Part shown: positions 8,980 through 17,251 of the stretch, piece by piece
How the letters are laid out: each line of letters begins with the position of its first letter
Position numbering within the stretch: the first letter of the stretch is position 1
Source of the DNA: Nonomuraea polychroma
GTDB taxonomy: Bacteria; Actinomycetota; Actinomycetes; Streptosporangiales; Streptosporangiaceae
Assembly: GCF_004011505.1 (NCBI RefSeq)
Contig: NZ_SAUN01000001.1
Location: 1,488,001 to 1,552,000 of the forward strand
Length of the DNA stretch: 64,000 nt
Direction: 5' to 3'
Position numbers and translations under genes: made by a program
The notes under the pieces: model-generated
The model's database searches: none
Told to the model about the DNA's origin: nothing
What the model saw: the letters and a program-made list of their open reading frames with translations, nothing else

Positions 8980-9392
8980 GATTCCCCCAGGCGGCTGCCC
9001 GAGACGTCTACCGCGAACTCGGCGCCGCAGCCTGGGCAGGCCACCGCCGCCCTGGTGTGGCCCTCGCTGTTGACGCGGCGGTACAGGTCCTGCAGGAACG
9101 CCAGGTCCGTGGCGAAGAGGTTCTCGATCAGGCCGGGGTGGACGTCGTTGATCGTGCCGATGCGGGTGACCACCCGGCCCAGGAGCACCACCGTGAGGTA
9201 CGCGGGGTTCTCCCTGACGCGGTCGTCCCGGAGCGGGACCAGTTCGTCGCGGGCCGTCGCCAGGCGCATGACCCCGTCGGTGTGGACCGTGCCGGACTCG
9301 TCGACGTACCCGCGCGGCAGCGTGAACGTGAACTCCGTCCGCAGCCGCGCGGGCTCGGCCGGGGGCGGGGACACAGCCAGGACGCGGCGCAT
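8976..9392 (-). CDS. phage tail assembly-like protein with zinc-type CxxC
   Basis: This 138-residue protein starts with a beta-rich segment (FTFTLPRGYVDESGTVHTDGVMRLATARDE) followed by YLTVVLLGRVVTRIG and a C-terminal CPGCGAEF motif. Proteins like this occur between tube and spike genes in contractile injection loci. They are generally assigned to tail assembly, with a T4 gp-like chaperone role that is inferred. The single CxxC may bind zinc as a dimer. Its stop overlaps the start of the 48-residue gene. Confidence 0.78.
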   Translation of the reverse strand: MRRVLAVSPPPAEPARLRTEFTFTLPRGYVDESGTVHTDGVMRLATARDELVPLRDDRVRENPAYLTVVLLGRVVTRIGTINDVHPGLIENLFATDLAFLQDLYRRVNSEGHTRAAVACPGCGAEFAVDVSGSRLGES

Positions 9393-9394
9393 GC

Positions 9395-9838
9395 CTACTC
9401 GACCTCGATCTGCTCGCAGGTGATCACCAGCTTCTCGATGAGCACGCTGTTGTCACCGGCCTTCAAGGTGCCGATCTCCAGGCTCTTGGGCCAGGCGTTG
9501 TGCAGCTTGTAGCGCTTGATCGGGTTGTTCTCGAAGTCGTAGACGATGATCGCGCCGCCCTTGCGGGCCGTGTTCATGCGCCCGAACTGGGCCTCCTTGG
9601 CCCATTTCTCGAAGTTCTGGTCGTCGGTGAGGCCCCTGGTCAGGGTCACGTCGGCGGGCTTGGGCCGGCCGGGGAGCTTCTTGATGACGTACTTGCCGTC
9701 GGCGGTGTTCTGCTTCAGCTCGATGACGTCCTGTTCCATCTTCAGGCCGGAGACCTCGCTGATCTGCTTGATGACGATGCCGTCCATCTCCAGGCCGAAG
9801 GAGTGGCCGACGGAGGTGTCCATCTCGGGAAGTGCCAT
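9395..9838 (-). CDS. major inner tube protein (Afp1/gp19 type)
   Basis: This 147-residue T4 gp19-like tail tube protein has FGLEMDGIVIKQISEVSGL, IKKLPGRPKPADVTLTRGLT and the C-terminal VLIEKLVITCEQIEVE. It polymerises into the tube that is pushed out when the sheath contracts. It is encoded 15 bp downstream of the sheath gene, the order usual for this family. Only one close copy is present here; the second tube-like gene (6669-7106) is divergent. Confidence 0.95.
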   Translation of the reverse strand: MALPEMDTSVGHSFGLEMDGIVIKQISEVSGLKMEQDVIELKQNTADGKYVIKKLPGRPKPADVTLTRGLTDDQNFEKWAKEAQFGRMNTARKGGAIIVYDFENNPIKRYKLHNAWPKSLEIGTLKAGDNSVLIEKLVITCEQIEVE

Positions 9839-9853
9839 GGCATGCTCCTGGGG

Positions 9854-11377
9854 TTATTCGCTGATGAGGCTGGTGCCGCCCGACATCTGGGCGAGCCGGA
9901 AGACGACGAACTCGGCGGGCTTCACGGGCGCCACGCCGATCTCGCAGATGACGTGCCCGGCGTCGATGCTCTCGGCCGGGTTGGTCTCTCTGTCGCACTT
10001 GACGTAGAAGGCCTCGTCGGGAGTGAGCCCGAACAGCGAGCCCTTGCGCCACTCCAGCACGAGGAACGCCGCGACGGTCCGGCGGATCCTGGCCCACAGC
10101 GCGTCGTCGTTGGGCTCGAACACCACCCACTGCGTGCCGTTCAGGATCGACTCCTCCAGGTAGTTGAACAGGCGGCGCACGTTGAGGTAGCGCCAGGCCG
10201 GGTCGGAGGAGAGCGTGCGAGCGCCCCAGACGCGGATGCCACGGCCGGAGAAGGCGCGGATGCAGTTGATGCCGTCGGGGTTCAGCCGCTCCTGCTCGTC
10301 TCTGGTGAGCTGGACCTCCAGTGCGATCGCGCCGCGCACCACCTCGTTGGCGGGGGCCTTGTGCACGCCGCGCTGGGTGTCGTTGCGGGCCCAGATCCCG
10401 GCCATGTGACCGCTCGGCGGCACGAACCTGCTTGTGTTGGAGGCCGGGTCGAACACCTTGATCCACGGGTAGTACAGGCAGGCGTGCCGGCTGTCCAGCC
10501 CGGCCACGTCGTTGCGCCACTCCTTGACCCGCTGCGCGTTCAGCCCGGGCGGAGGGTCCAGGATCGCCATCCGGTCGCCCATCGACTCGCAGTGCGCGAC
10601 GACGGCGTCCTGCACGGCCCGGACGCCCTCCAGGTCGATGGCTCCCCGCTCGAACGCCCCCATCAGGTCGGGCACGGCCACCATGGTGATGTCGTCGATG
10701 GCCTCCAGCCCGCCGAGCCCGCTCCGGCCGGCCACGTCACCTACGTACTCGTCCGCGCCGACGCGGGCGGGGACCGGCGGGGCGGCCGGCGGCGTGCGCA
10801 GGGTGACGCTCTGAGGCGCGGGTTTGGCCGGCACGGCGGCGCCGATCTCCTCCAACGTGATGAGCCTGGACTTCTCCCGTACGGCCGTGGCCACGTTGTC
10901 CTTGCCCCGCCGTACCGTGACGCTCTCGAAGGTCTCCTGCACCTTCCCGCCGCGCTTGACCACCAGCGTGAAGCGGTCGTCCGGTGACTGCCCCTCCGTG
11001 GCCGGCGCCTCGGTGACCTCGACGACCAGCTCGGCCCGGCCGCCGCCCTCCTTGGCGATCACCCGGTAGCCGCCCAGCTCCGCCTGAGGGCCGGTGATCT
11101 CCGGCTGGGAGCCGTTGCCGCCGATCCTGACGACGTAGCAGGTGCCGCCGCCGTTCAGGAAGTAGCCGTACACGGCGTGGGCCAGGTGGCAGCCCTCGAC
11201 GAACTCGCCGAACGTCTGCGCGAACTGGCTCCAACTCGTCACCAGCGTCGGCGTGTTGAACGGCCCCCGCGCCGCGAACCCGACGAACGCCGCGACAGCC
11301 GTCCCCACGCCCTCGATGGGCCGCGCTCCGGCCTCCACCTCTTCGATGTAGACACCAGGTGACAGGTAGGTTGGCAT
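9854..11377 (-). CDS. contractile tail sheath protein
   Basis: This 507-residue sheath protein begins with the hallmark YLSPGVYIEEVEAGARPIEGV and continues TAVAAFVGFAARGPFNTP and NGGGTCYVVRIGG. The C-terminal domain contains GIRVWGARTLSSDPAWRYLNVRR and the interlocking strand region near LAQMSGGTSLISE. Sheath subunits contract to drive the tube. This is the only sheath gene in the window. It is preceded by a non-coding stretch with a strong hairpin and its own promoter space, so the structural operon may start here. Confidence 0.97.
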   Translation of the reverse strand: MPTYLSPGVYIEEVEAGARPIEGVGTAVAAFVGFAARGPFNTPTLVTSWSQFAQTFGEFVEGCHLAHAVYGYFLNGGGTCYVVRIGGNGSQPEITGPQAELGGYRVIAKEGGGRAELVVEVTEAPATEGQSPDDRFTLVVKRGGKVQETFESVTVRRGKDNVATAVREKSRLITLEEIGAAVPAKPAPQSVTLRTPPAAPPVPARVGADEYVGDVAGRSGLGGLEAIDDITMVAVPDLMGAFERGAIDLEGVRAVQDAVVAHCESMGDRMAILDPPPGLNAQRVKEWRNDVAGLDSRHACLYYPWIKVFDPASNTSRFVPPSGHMAGIWARNDTQRGVHKAPANEVVRGAIALEVQLTRDEQERLNPDGINCIRAFSGRGIRVWGARTLSSDPAWRYLNVRRLFNYLEESILNGTQWVVFEPNDDALWARIRRTVAAFLVLEWRKGSLFGLTPDEAFYVKCDRETNPAESIDAGHVICEIGVAPVKPAEFVVFRLAQMSGGTSLISE

Positions 11378-11450
11378 GCTGTTCTCCGTTTCGGATCGGT
11401 CCTTTCAAGAATCCGATCCGGCACGGTCCCGCACAGCGTCCCTCCGTACC

Positions 11451-11482
11451 CCCCTTCGGGCACCGCGCGCTGCCCGAAGGGG
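11451..11482 (-). terminator. strong hairpin between cargo gene and sheath gene
   Basis: CCCCTTCGGGCA and TGCCCGAAGGGG form a perfect 12-bp stem around an 8-base loop, starting 6 bases past the stop of the cargo gene. There is no clear U-tract, which is common for actinomycete terminators. It would separate the cargo/DUF4157 transcript from the sheath-led operon. Confidence 0.7.
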
Positions 11483-11487
11483 CAACC

Positions 11488-13311
11488 TCAGCGGGGGTCC
11501 TGGAAGTCGCGGATGACGAACCACCTGTTCCTCGGAACCGCCCCCAGAGGCGTGGGCCGGGCTTGCCCGCCCTTCCGCAACGCCCAGACCACCTCTTGCG
11601 TGAGGTTCCTGCTGCCCGCGAGCTGGTTCGTCGCCCGTTCCAGCGGCCAAAGGTTGGTCTCGTCGTCGGGCCCGTCCCAGAAAAGGTCCAGCACGTGGTC
11701 GATGTCGGTGAAGTCGAACTGCCTTCGCTTGCCGACCGTCGGGAACACCACCTCGCAGCCGTGCGCCTCCAGATCCCTGGCGAACTTCTTCTCGCCGCCG
11801 CCGCGCGGCCGCTGTGTCTTGCGGATCTTCCTGCCCACGTAGGGCCAGTACTGGTCGACGCCGATGTCCAGTCCGTCCACCTCCCGGTGGGGGAACATCC
11901 GGATCGTGATCGGGTTGCCTTTGCGGTCCTTCGGGATGGTGACGGCCTTCGGGTACATATCCAGCGGCTTGAACCACGTCATCGGGATGGGATCCTCCGG
12001 CGTGAGCCCCGTCGGATTCGCCGGCCCCTTCCCGCCGGAGTCGGGCCGGTCCTTGCGCGTGGGCAACGTCCCGCCACCCAGCGCCATGGGAAGCATGTTC
12101 TGCACGAACTGGTCGGGCAAGCCGAACTTGCTCCCCCGCACCTCCAAAGGCGATCCCTTCGCCAGGTCGAGCACGCCGAAGGGACGGATGCCGCCGCGGA
12201 AGTCGAACAGGTGGAAGGGCGCGGACACGAACTCCATCGCTTTGACGCCCTTGTCCTCGCGGGTGAGGTTCGGATCGTCGCCCGCGCCGAACACCGAGCC
12301 GTCCAGCACAGGCAGCAGGGTGAGCCCGGCGATGAGCTGCGCCATCGCGTCGAAGATGTAGGAGAGCTCGAGCGTGAGCGGGACGCTGAAGGCGGTGTGC
12401 AGCAGCCTGCCGTCGCGGAACGTGAGCCGCACCTTCGCCGTGTCGGCGAGCTTGGCGGCGGCGGTGAGGGCCAGCGTCAGGTTGGTGTTCAGCCGTGCCT
12501 CGACGTCGGCCAGCCAGCTGAACCCTGTGGCCGACAACTTGAGCGCGAACCACGGGCTGTAGGCGAACAGGATCTCCCCGGCGACGCCGCCCGAGGTCAG
12601 GGCCGCCTCCAGAACGGTGTCGCCCTTGAAGAGGCCGCCCACCGCCTCACCGACCGCCCCTCCTGCCAGTCCTCCCTGCTCGGCGGCCCACTTCACCACC
12701 GGCAGGCCCAACGGGCCCGCCGTCAGCGCCGGGGTCGCGAGCCCGCCGCCTACGATGCCGCCGACGGCCGCGCCGATCGCGCCCGCCGTGGTGTTCGGCG
12801 CACGTGCGGAGGCCACCTGGGACGCGCTGATCTCGCCGTTGATCGGAAGGATGCTGAGCGAGGTCTTGGCCACTCGCAGGGGCGCGTCGGCGCCGACTTC
12901 GGCAGCGACGGAGAGCCATTTCCCCGCCGGGACGGGGCCCGTCGACAGGCTGCCCTTGCCGATCTTCAGCGCGGTCAGGTCTGGAGTGGCGAGCTGCCAG
13001 GTGCGTGGGGCGGAGGAGAACGTGATGCGTGCCGGGCCCGCCTGCGGTAACTCCACCGGAGCCGCCTCGGCGGGTGAGACGGCCGCGCCAGGCGGGACCG
13101 GCGCGGTCGGCGGCGCCACGCCGCCTGCCGGGGTGGGCTGGAAGCGCTGGACGACGCCGGCCACCGCCCGGTTGCCGGCCAGTCGCTGCAAGCGGGGCAT
13201 CGCCGCGCGGTCGATGCCGTGCGAGGCGATGCCGTCACGGCCGTGCGCGACGGCGCGGGCCGCGCCGGCCTGGTCGTGCGGGGCAGTGGAGTCGTGCTCG
13301 TGGGCGTGCAC
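11488..13311 (-). CDS. candidate CIS cargo/effector with HNH-like C-terminal domain
   Basis: The protein has 607 residues and starts with GTG directly after the DUF4157 stop. Residues 41-56 carry LQRLAGNRAVAGVVQR, a motif shared with the neighbouring DUF4157 protein. Residues about 60-95 are Pro-rich. A beta-rich middle contains a Gly/Ala-rich hydrophobic stretch (AIGAAVGGIVGGGLATPAL, then GGLAGGAVGEAVGGLF), as in membrane-inserting parts of toxins. The last 120 residues contain DIDHVLDLFWDG (His about 539) and NLWPLERATNQLAGS (Asn about 553), an arrangement like HNH-type nucleases (DHxxD then NLxPLxxxxN). I infer a delivered toxin. No immunity gene is evident. A structural role cannot be excluded. 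Confidence 0.6.
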   Translation of the reverse strand: MHAHEHDSTAPHDQAGAARAVAHGRDGIASHGIDRAAMPRLQRLAGNRAVAGVVQRFQPTPAGGVAPPTAPVPPGAAVSPAEAAPVELPQAGPARITFSSAPRTWQLATPDLTALKIGKGSLSTGPVPAGKWLSVAAEVGADAPLRVAKTSLSILPINGEISASQVASARAPNTTAGAIGAAVGGIVGGGLATPALTAGPLGLPVVKWAAEQGGLAGGAVGEAVGGLFKGDTVLEAALTSGGVAGEILFAYSPWFALKLSATGFSWLADVEARLNTNLTLALTAAAKLADTAKVRLTFRDGRLLHTAFSVPLTLELSYIFDAMAQLIAGLTLLPVLDGSVFGAGDDPNLTREDKGVKAMEFVSAPFHLFDFRGGIRPFGVLDLAKGSPLEVRGSKFGLPDQFVQNMLPMALGGGTLPTRKDRPDSGGKGPANPTGLTPEDPIPMTWFKPLDMYPKAVTIPKDRKGNPITIRMFPHREVDGLDIGVDQYWPYVGRKIRKTQRPRGGGEKKFARDLEAHGCEVVFPTVGKRRQFDFTDIDHVLDLFWDGPDDETNLWPLERATNQLAGSRNLTQEVVWALRKGGQARPTPLGAVPRNRWFVIRDFQDPR

Positions 13312-13863
13312 TCAGACCGTCTCCTCCTCGTCGGGCTCTGCCTGGCGCTGCACGCTCATCACTTGGTCGGCGGTGGCCGCGGCCTGACGCTCGAAACGGT
13401 CGTCCGGGTGGCTGACGCTCACACCCGCGCCGGTGTCGGTGCCGTCCACCGGCCCGGAGCGTTGCTGGATGACGTGCGTGAGTTCGTGGGCGAGCAAGTG
13501 GCGGCCCGCGTCGCTGGATGGGTTGTACAGGTCCCGCTGGAACACCACGTGGGAGCCGACGGTGTAGGCGCCGGCGTTCACCGCCTGGGCGGAGTCGTGG
13601 GCCGCTGCGTCCGTGTGCACCCGTACGTCGGAGAAGTCCTGCCCGAACCGCGCCTCCATGTCCGCCTGCACCCCCGGGTCGAGCGGCGTGCCGCCCGACT
13701 CGACGACGTCCAGGACGGGGGAGCGCTCCTCGTCGAGGAGGCCGGCGACCGCGGCGTTGCCGGCGGCCCGCTGCAACGCCAGCAGCGGGTGCTCGTGCGG
13801 GCCGTCCGCGGGCTTCGCGGGCGCCAGGGTACGGGACTCGGCCTCCGTGTCGTGCCGGTGCAT
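13312..13863 (-). CDS. DUF4157 (eCIS core domain) protein with HExxH motif
   Basis: This 183-residue protein has the DUF4157 signature: LLALQRAAGNAAVAGLL (28-43), MEARFGQDFSDVRVHTDA, then RHLLAHELTHVIQQR with His126-Glu127 and His130 in a metalloprotease-like HExxH. DUF4157 proteins are strongly linked to extracellular contractile injection systems and are often cargo or cargo-processing proteins. The stop is followed at once by the GTG of the candidate cargo, so the two are probably made together, perhaps as protease and substrate. A hairpin overlaps its ribosome-binding region. Confidence 0.9.
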   Translation of the reverse strand: MHRHDTEAESRTLAPAKPADGPHEHPLLALQRAAGNAAVAGLLDEERSPVLDVVESGGTPLDPGVQADMEARFGQDFSDVRVHTDAAAHDSAQAVNAGAYTVGSHVVFQRDLYNPSSDAGRHLLAHELTHVIQQRSGPVDGTDTGAGVSVSHPDDRFERQAAATADQVMSVQRQAEPDEEETV

Positions 13864-13871
13864 GGGGAACT

Positions 13872-13902
13872 CCCTCGAAGCGTGGGCTGCTCGCTTCGAG
13901 GG
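13872..13902 (-). promoter_or_regulatory. hairpin covering the Shine-Dalgarno of the DUF4157 gene
   Basis: CCCTCGAAGCG and CGCTTCGAGGG pair over 11 bp with a 9-base loop. On the transcript the 3' arm ends in GAGGGAG, the only Shine-Dalgarno-like run, about 6 bases before the ATG at 13863. Folding would hide it. The structure could instead act as a terminator for the upstream transcript. Confidence 0.55.
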
Positions 13903-13936
13903 TGCAGGGCGGGAGCGGCCCTCGCCCAGCGCCAGG

Positions 13937-13976
13937 GGGACAGGCGAAGGGGCAGCGCCGGGACAGGCGAAGGGGC
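13937..13976. repeat. 17-bp tandem direct repeat, two copies
   Basis: GGGACAGGCGAAGGGGC occurs at 13937-13953 and 13960-13976 in the non-coding space upstream of the DUF4157 gene. The 23-bp period is about two helical turns. The function is unknown. Confidence 0.6.
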
Positions 13977-13985
13977 GGCGATGGC

Positions 13986-13999
13986 TGCCCTTTCGGGCA
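13986..13999 (-). terminator. short hairpin after the zinc-ribbon/PASTA gene
   Basis: TGCCC-TTTC-GGGCA forms a 5-bp stem 22 bases past the stop codon of the gene at 14022. It is weak alone but sits where a terminator or processing site would be expected before the hairpin and repeats that precede the DUF4157 gene. Confidence 0.3.
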
Positions 14000-14021
14000 A
14001 CGGCCAGGTCGGTGGGGGCGC

Positions 14022-15272
14022 TCAGCCCACGGTGAGGTTCACCTCGGTTCCGGGGGCGACCCGGGTGCCGGGCGCGGGGTCGGCTTCGATCACCGGGGCG
14101 TCGACCGACGCCTCGTCGGCCGCCTTCGGCGTCAGCCCGGCGTCCAGCAACGTCGCCATCGCCGTCCCCAGGTCCTGCCCGACCACATTCGGTACGGGAA
14201 CGGTCTCGGGCTCAGGCGTCTCCGGTGGGGTGGTCTCCGGCTCGGTGGTCTCGGGCGAGCTCATGCTCTCCGAGGGGGACGGCGGAGCCGACTGCTCCAC
14301 CGTCGGCGGCGTGAACGGGTTGCCCTTGAGCTGGGACAGGATCGCGATCGCCCCGGCCCCGCAGGCGCCCAGCAGCAACAGGCCGAGCAAGGTCGCGATC
14401 AGCGGGCCCATGCCGCTTCGCCGGGGCGGTTCTGGGAGCCGCGGCGGTGGAGGCTCCGGTGATGGTGGCGGTGGCGGTGGCGGTGGCGGAGGCGGCTCAG
14501 GGGCGTGGGCGGGCTCCGGGTCGGGCACGATGCGCATGCCCTGTACCTCGATGGGCGTTCCGTGCGAGGAGGTGATGGTGATGTGGAAGGCGATCTGCGC
14601 GCCTGCGCCGCCCGTCGTGATCAGTACGGTCACGGGTGTCTGGCCGGGGTTGGCGGTCACCTGGGCGGGCAGCTCGATGCGCAGGGCGTTCTCGGGGTCG
14701 GTGGCGCTCAGCCGTACCTCTTCCGGGCTGTTGCCCTGGTTGTCGAGGACCAGGGTGTGCTTGGTGGTGCCGAGGCCGCGGCTGGTCTGGGGGGACAGGC
14801 GGGCGGTCAGGGCGTGGTAGGCGGCGACGTCGACGGTGCCGGTCTGGTGCTTGTTCAGCCCGGGGTTCACCATCGACTCCGCCAGTACGGCGAAGCCCCA
14901 CAGCCCCGACGGGCAGGTGGGGGAGCGTGGCGGGGAGAAGCGCACCTCGCCCCGGACCGGGCTCTGCGGGTAGACGTCCACCTCCTCCGGCTCCACCTCC
15001 GACCACGGCTGCGCCGGGCCCGCCACGCGGAAGCGCACGCGCTCGACGCGGGTGCCGGTGTTGTGGAGGGTCACCGCCATGGTGACCGTGGTGCCCGGCT
15101 CGGCGGACAGTTCCCGGGACTCCAGGGACAGGCGCAGGCCCCGGCGTTGTTCGGCGGCGGGCCGTACCGAGGTCTGGGGCTGGCGGGCGGACACTTGTGC
15201 GGTGCCGCACCACTGGCACGTGGTGACGCCTTCGGGGTTGTCGCGGCCGCATGATCCGCAGGTGACGTTCAT
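14022..15272 (-). CDS. zinc-ribbon, single-pass membrane protein with C-terminal PASTA domain
   Basis: This 416-residue protein has five visible parts. An N-terminal zinc ribbon (CGSCGRDNPEGVTTCQWCG) is followed by two beta-sandwich-like domains (residues about 45-245), a Pro-rich linker with a long Pro run, one transmembrane helix (GPLIATLLGLLLLGACGAGAIAIL) and a C-terminal PASTA domain (VPNVVGQDLGTAMATLLDAGL). PASTA domains bind peptidoglycan or muropeptides outside the membrane. Topology should put the ribbon and sandwiches inside and PASTA outside. Within a CIS locus it is a candidate membrane anchor or cell-wall sensor for the particle. It overlaps the AAA+ gene by 4 bp. Confidence 0.85.
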   Translation of the reverse strand: MNVTCGSCGRDNPEGVTTCQWCGTAQVSARQPQTSVRPAAEQRRGLRLSLESRELSAEPGTTVTMAVTLHNTGTRVERVRFRVAGPAQPWSEVEPEEVDVYPQSPVRGEVRFSPPRSPTCPSGLWGFAVLAESMVNPGLNKHQTGTVDVAAYHALTARLSPQTSRGLGTTKHTLVLDNQGNSPEEVRLSATDPENALRIELPAQVTANPGQTPVTVLITTGGAGAQIAFHITITSSHGTPIEVQGMRIVPDPEPAHAPEPPPPPPPPPPPSPEPPPPRLPEPPRRSGMGPLIATLLGLLLLGACGAGAIAILSQLKGNPFTPPTVEQSAPPSPSESMSSPETTEPETTPPETPEPETVPVPNVVGQDLGTAMATLLDAGLTPKAADEASVDAPVIEADPAPGTRVAPGTEVNLTVG

Positions 15273-17251
15273 GGCAGGCCCTCCTCCGCGGTGACGAGGG
15301 ATAGGTACGGGCCGAACTCGCGGTCCAGGCGCAGCCGGCCGAGCTTGCGGTACTCCCTGGCGACGGCCCGCACCACGTCCGCCATGCGCACCGGCCGGTC
15401 GGCGGACGCGGCCAGGTACGCGGCGGTCACGGCGGCGGACCTGATGTGCCCGCCCGCCAGCTCGAACGCCGAGGCGAGGAAGTCAAGGTCGAGATCGTCC
15501 GTCCGGGGCAGCAGCGGGCCCAGGCAGGCGTCCCACAGGGCCAGCCGCAGCCCCGCGTCGGGCAGCGGGAACTCGATCACCAGGTCCAGGCGCCGGGTGA
15601 AGGCCTCGTCCAGGTTGGCCCGCAGGTTCGTGGACAGGATCGCGACGCCGTCGAACGTCTCCATGCGCTGCAACAGGTAGGCGCTCTCGAGGTTGGCGTA
15701 CCTGTCGTGGGCGTCCCGCACCTCCGAACGCTTGCCGAAGATGGCGTCCGCCTCGTCGAACAGCAGCACGCCGTTGACGCTGGACGCCTCGGTGAAGACG
15801 CGTTCCAGGTTCTTCTCGGTCTCGCCGACGTACTTGTCCACGACCGTGGCCAGATCGACGACGTACAGGTCCAGCCCCAGCTCGGCGGCCACGACCTCAG
15901 CGGACATCGTCTTGCCCGTGCCCGAGTCCCCGGCGAACAGCGCCGTGACGCCCCGCCCGCGTCCACCGCCCGTGCGCATCCGCCAGGCGCCCAGCACCCG
16001 CTCCCGCAGCCTGGCGCGGTCAGCCAGCTCCCGCAACTGGGCGACGACCGGGGGCGGGGTGACGAGGTCGGCCCAGGAGACGGCCGGTTCGATGCGGCGG
16101 GCCAGTCGTTCCAGACTGGAGGCGTTCTGGGCGCGGGCGCCGGAACGCAGGTGGGGGGCGGTGACCGGGAGCTCTTCGGCGAGGGCGGCCAGGTGAGCGG
16201 CTCGGGCGGCGCGCCGTACTTGGGCGGGGGTGAGGGTGAAGTGGGCGGTGGCGGCCGGGTCCACCTCCGGGCCGAGGACGCTGGACCACAGGGCGCGGCG
16301 GGTGCCGGGCGGGGCGGGACCCACGTCGAGCCTGAGCGGGGGTTCAGTGCTCCAGGCCGGATCCCACTCGCCGCTCCCATGCACCAGCACGGGCACGGCG
16401 GGCGGCCCGAGCGCCTCCAGCGCCGCGGTCGGGGGTGTGCCGGGGCCGACGGGGCCGAGCAGGACGGCGGCGCCGGTCAGCAGCGACTCGCGGAGCAACG
16501 CCAGGGCGTCGGCGGCGCCGTTCATGCGGGCGGGGTCGGCGCAGAGGACCGGGCTGGTGAGCGCGGAGGCGGCCAGGGTCCTGGCGCAGCCTCCCGGACG
16601 CTCGCGGAGGTAGAGGAGGCGGATGCCGTGCTCCACCGCCCGGGACAGCTGGTCGGTCTCGGGCAGTCCCGTCACCGCCGGCTCCGGTGGGCAGGTGAAG
16701 CCGGCCAGGGCGGAGTCGGGCCGGTCGTCGCCGAGGAGGTGCGCGACCACCCGGTCGGGAACCCGGAGGGCGCGGGACAGGAAGGGCCGGTCGGGCTCTT
16801 CCACCACGAGCAGGCCGCAGGCCACCAGTGGGCCGGACGCGGACAGCCTGGCCCGGCCCGGCGCCGCCGCCTCGTGCACTCCTGCCAGGCGCAGCGCCAG
16901 GCCCGCCGTCGCGCGCCTGCGGGTGACGTCGTCGTTCAGGTAGCCGTACAGCTGCTCGAAGCGGCTGTCCACGTCGGGGGCCAGAGCGATCAGGAGCAGC
17001 TCCAGATCCAGCGGAAGCAGCCCGGCGCGCGCCGCGAGGACGTCCAGGCGCGAGGTTCCGGGCGGCCCGCTCGGCTGGGGGCCGTCGAAGGGCGCGCGGC
17101 CGGTGGACAGGATGCGTTCCACGTCCCGCTCGGTCAGGTAGAGGCCGCGGAACGGATCGTCCGGGTGATGATCCGTGGTGCGGGCGTCGGCCACCGCCTG
17201 CCGTACCCGGTGTTCCACGCCCGCCAGGCGGTGGAGCAACGGGGCCGTCAC
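15269..17251 (-). CDS. AAA+ ATPase of the contractile injection system (Afp15 type)
   Basis: This protein of about 660 residues has a helical N-terminal half and a C-terminal AAA+ module: Walker A GDSGTGKT, Walker B VLLFDEADAIF, sensor ILSTNLR and arginine finger FTRRLDLVIEFPLP. ATPases of this kind accompany Afp/PVC-type injectisomes and are thought to help assembly or cargo loading. I place the start at GTG 17251, which overlaps the upstream TGA (GTGA) and has GGAGG 10 bases before it; an earlier in-frame GTG at 17278 would lie on that Shine-Dalgarno. It is translationally coupled on both sides. Confidence 0.93.
   Translation of the reverse strand: MTAPLLHRLAGVEHRVRQAVADARTTDHHPDDPFRGLYLTERDVERILSTGRAPFDGPQPSGPPGTSRLDVLAARAGLLPLDLELLLIALAPDVDSRFEQLYGYLNDDVTRRRATAGLALRLAGVHEAAAPGRARLSASGPLVACGLLVVEEPDRPFLSRALRVPDRVVAHLLGDDRPDSALAGFTCPPEPAVTGLPETDQLSRAVEHGIRLLYLRERPGGCARTLAASALTSPVLCADPARMNGAADALALLRESLLTGAAVLLGPVGPGTPPTAALEALGPPAVPVLVHGSGEWDPAWSTEPPLRLDVGPAPPGTRRALWSSVLGPEVDPAATAHFTLTPAQVRRAARAAHLAALAEELPVTAPHLRSGARAQNASSLERLARRIEPAVSWADLVTPPPVVAQLRELADRARLRERVLGAWRMRTGGGRGRGVTALFAGDSGTGKTMSAEVVAAELGLDLYVVDLATVVDKYVGETEKNLERVFTEASSVNGVLLFDEADAIFGKRSEVRDAHDRYANLESAYLLQRMETFDGVAILSTNLRANLDEAFTRRLDLVIEFPLPDAGLRLALWDACLGPLLPRTDDLDLDFLASAFELAGGHIRSAAVTAAYLAASADRPVRMADVVRAVAREYRKLGRLRLDREFGPYLSLVTAEEGLP

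Noticed and set aside
13937..13976. Possible short CRISPR-like or iteron array
   Set aside because: Only two 17-bp copies exist, without a spacer series or cas/rep genes nearby; it is kept as a simple tandem repeat.
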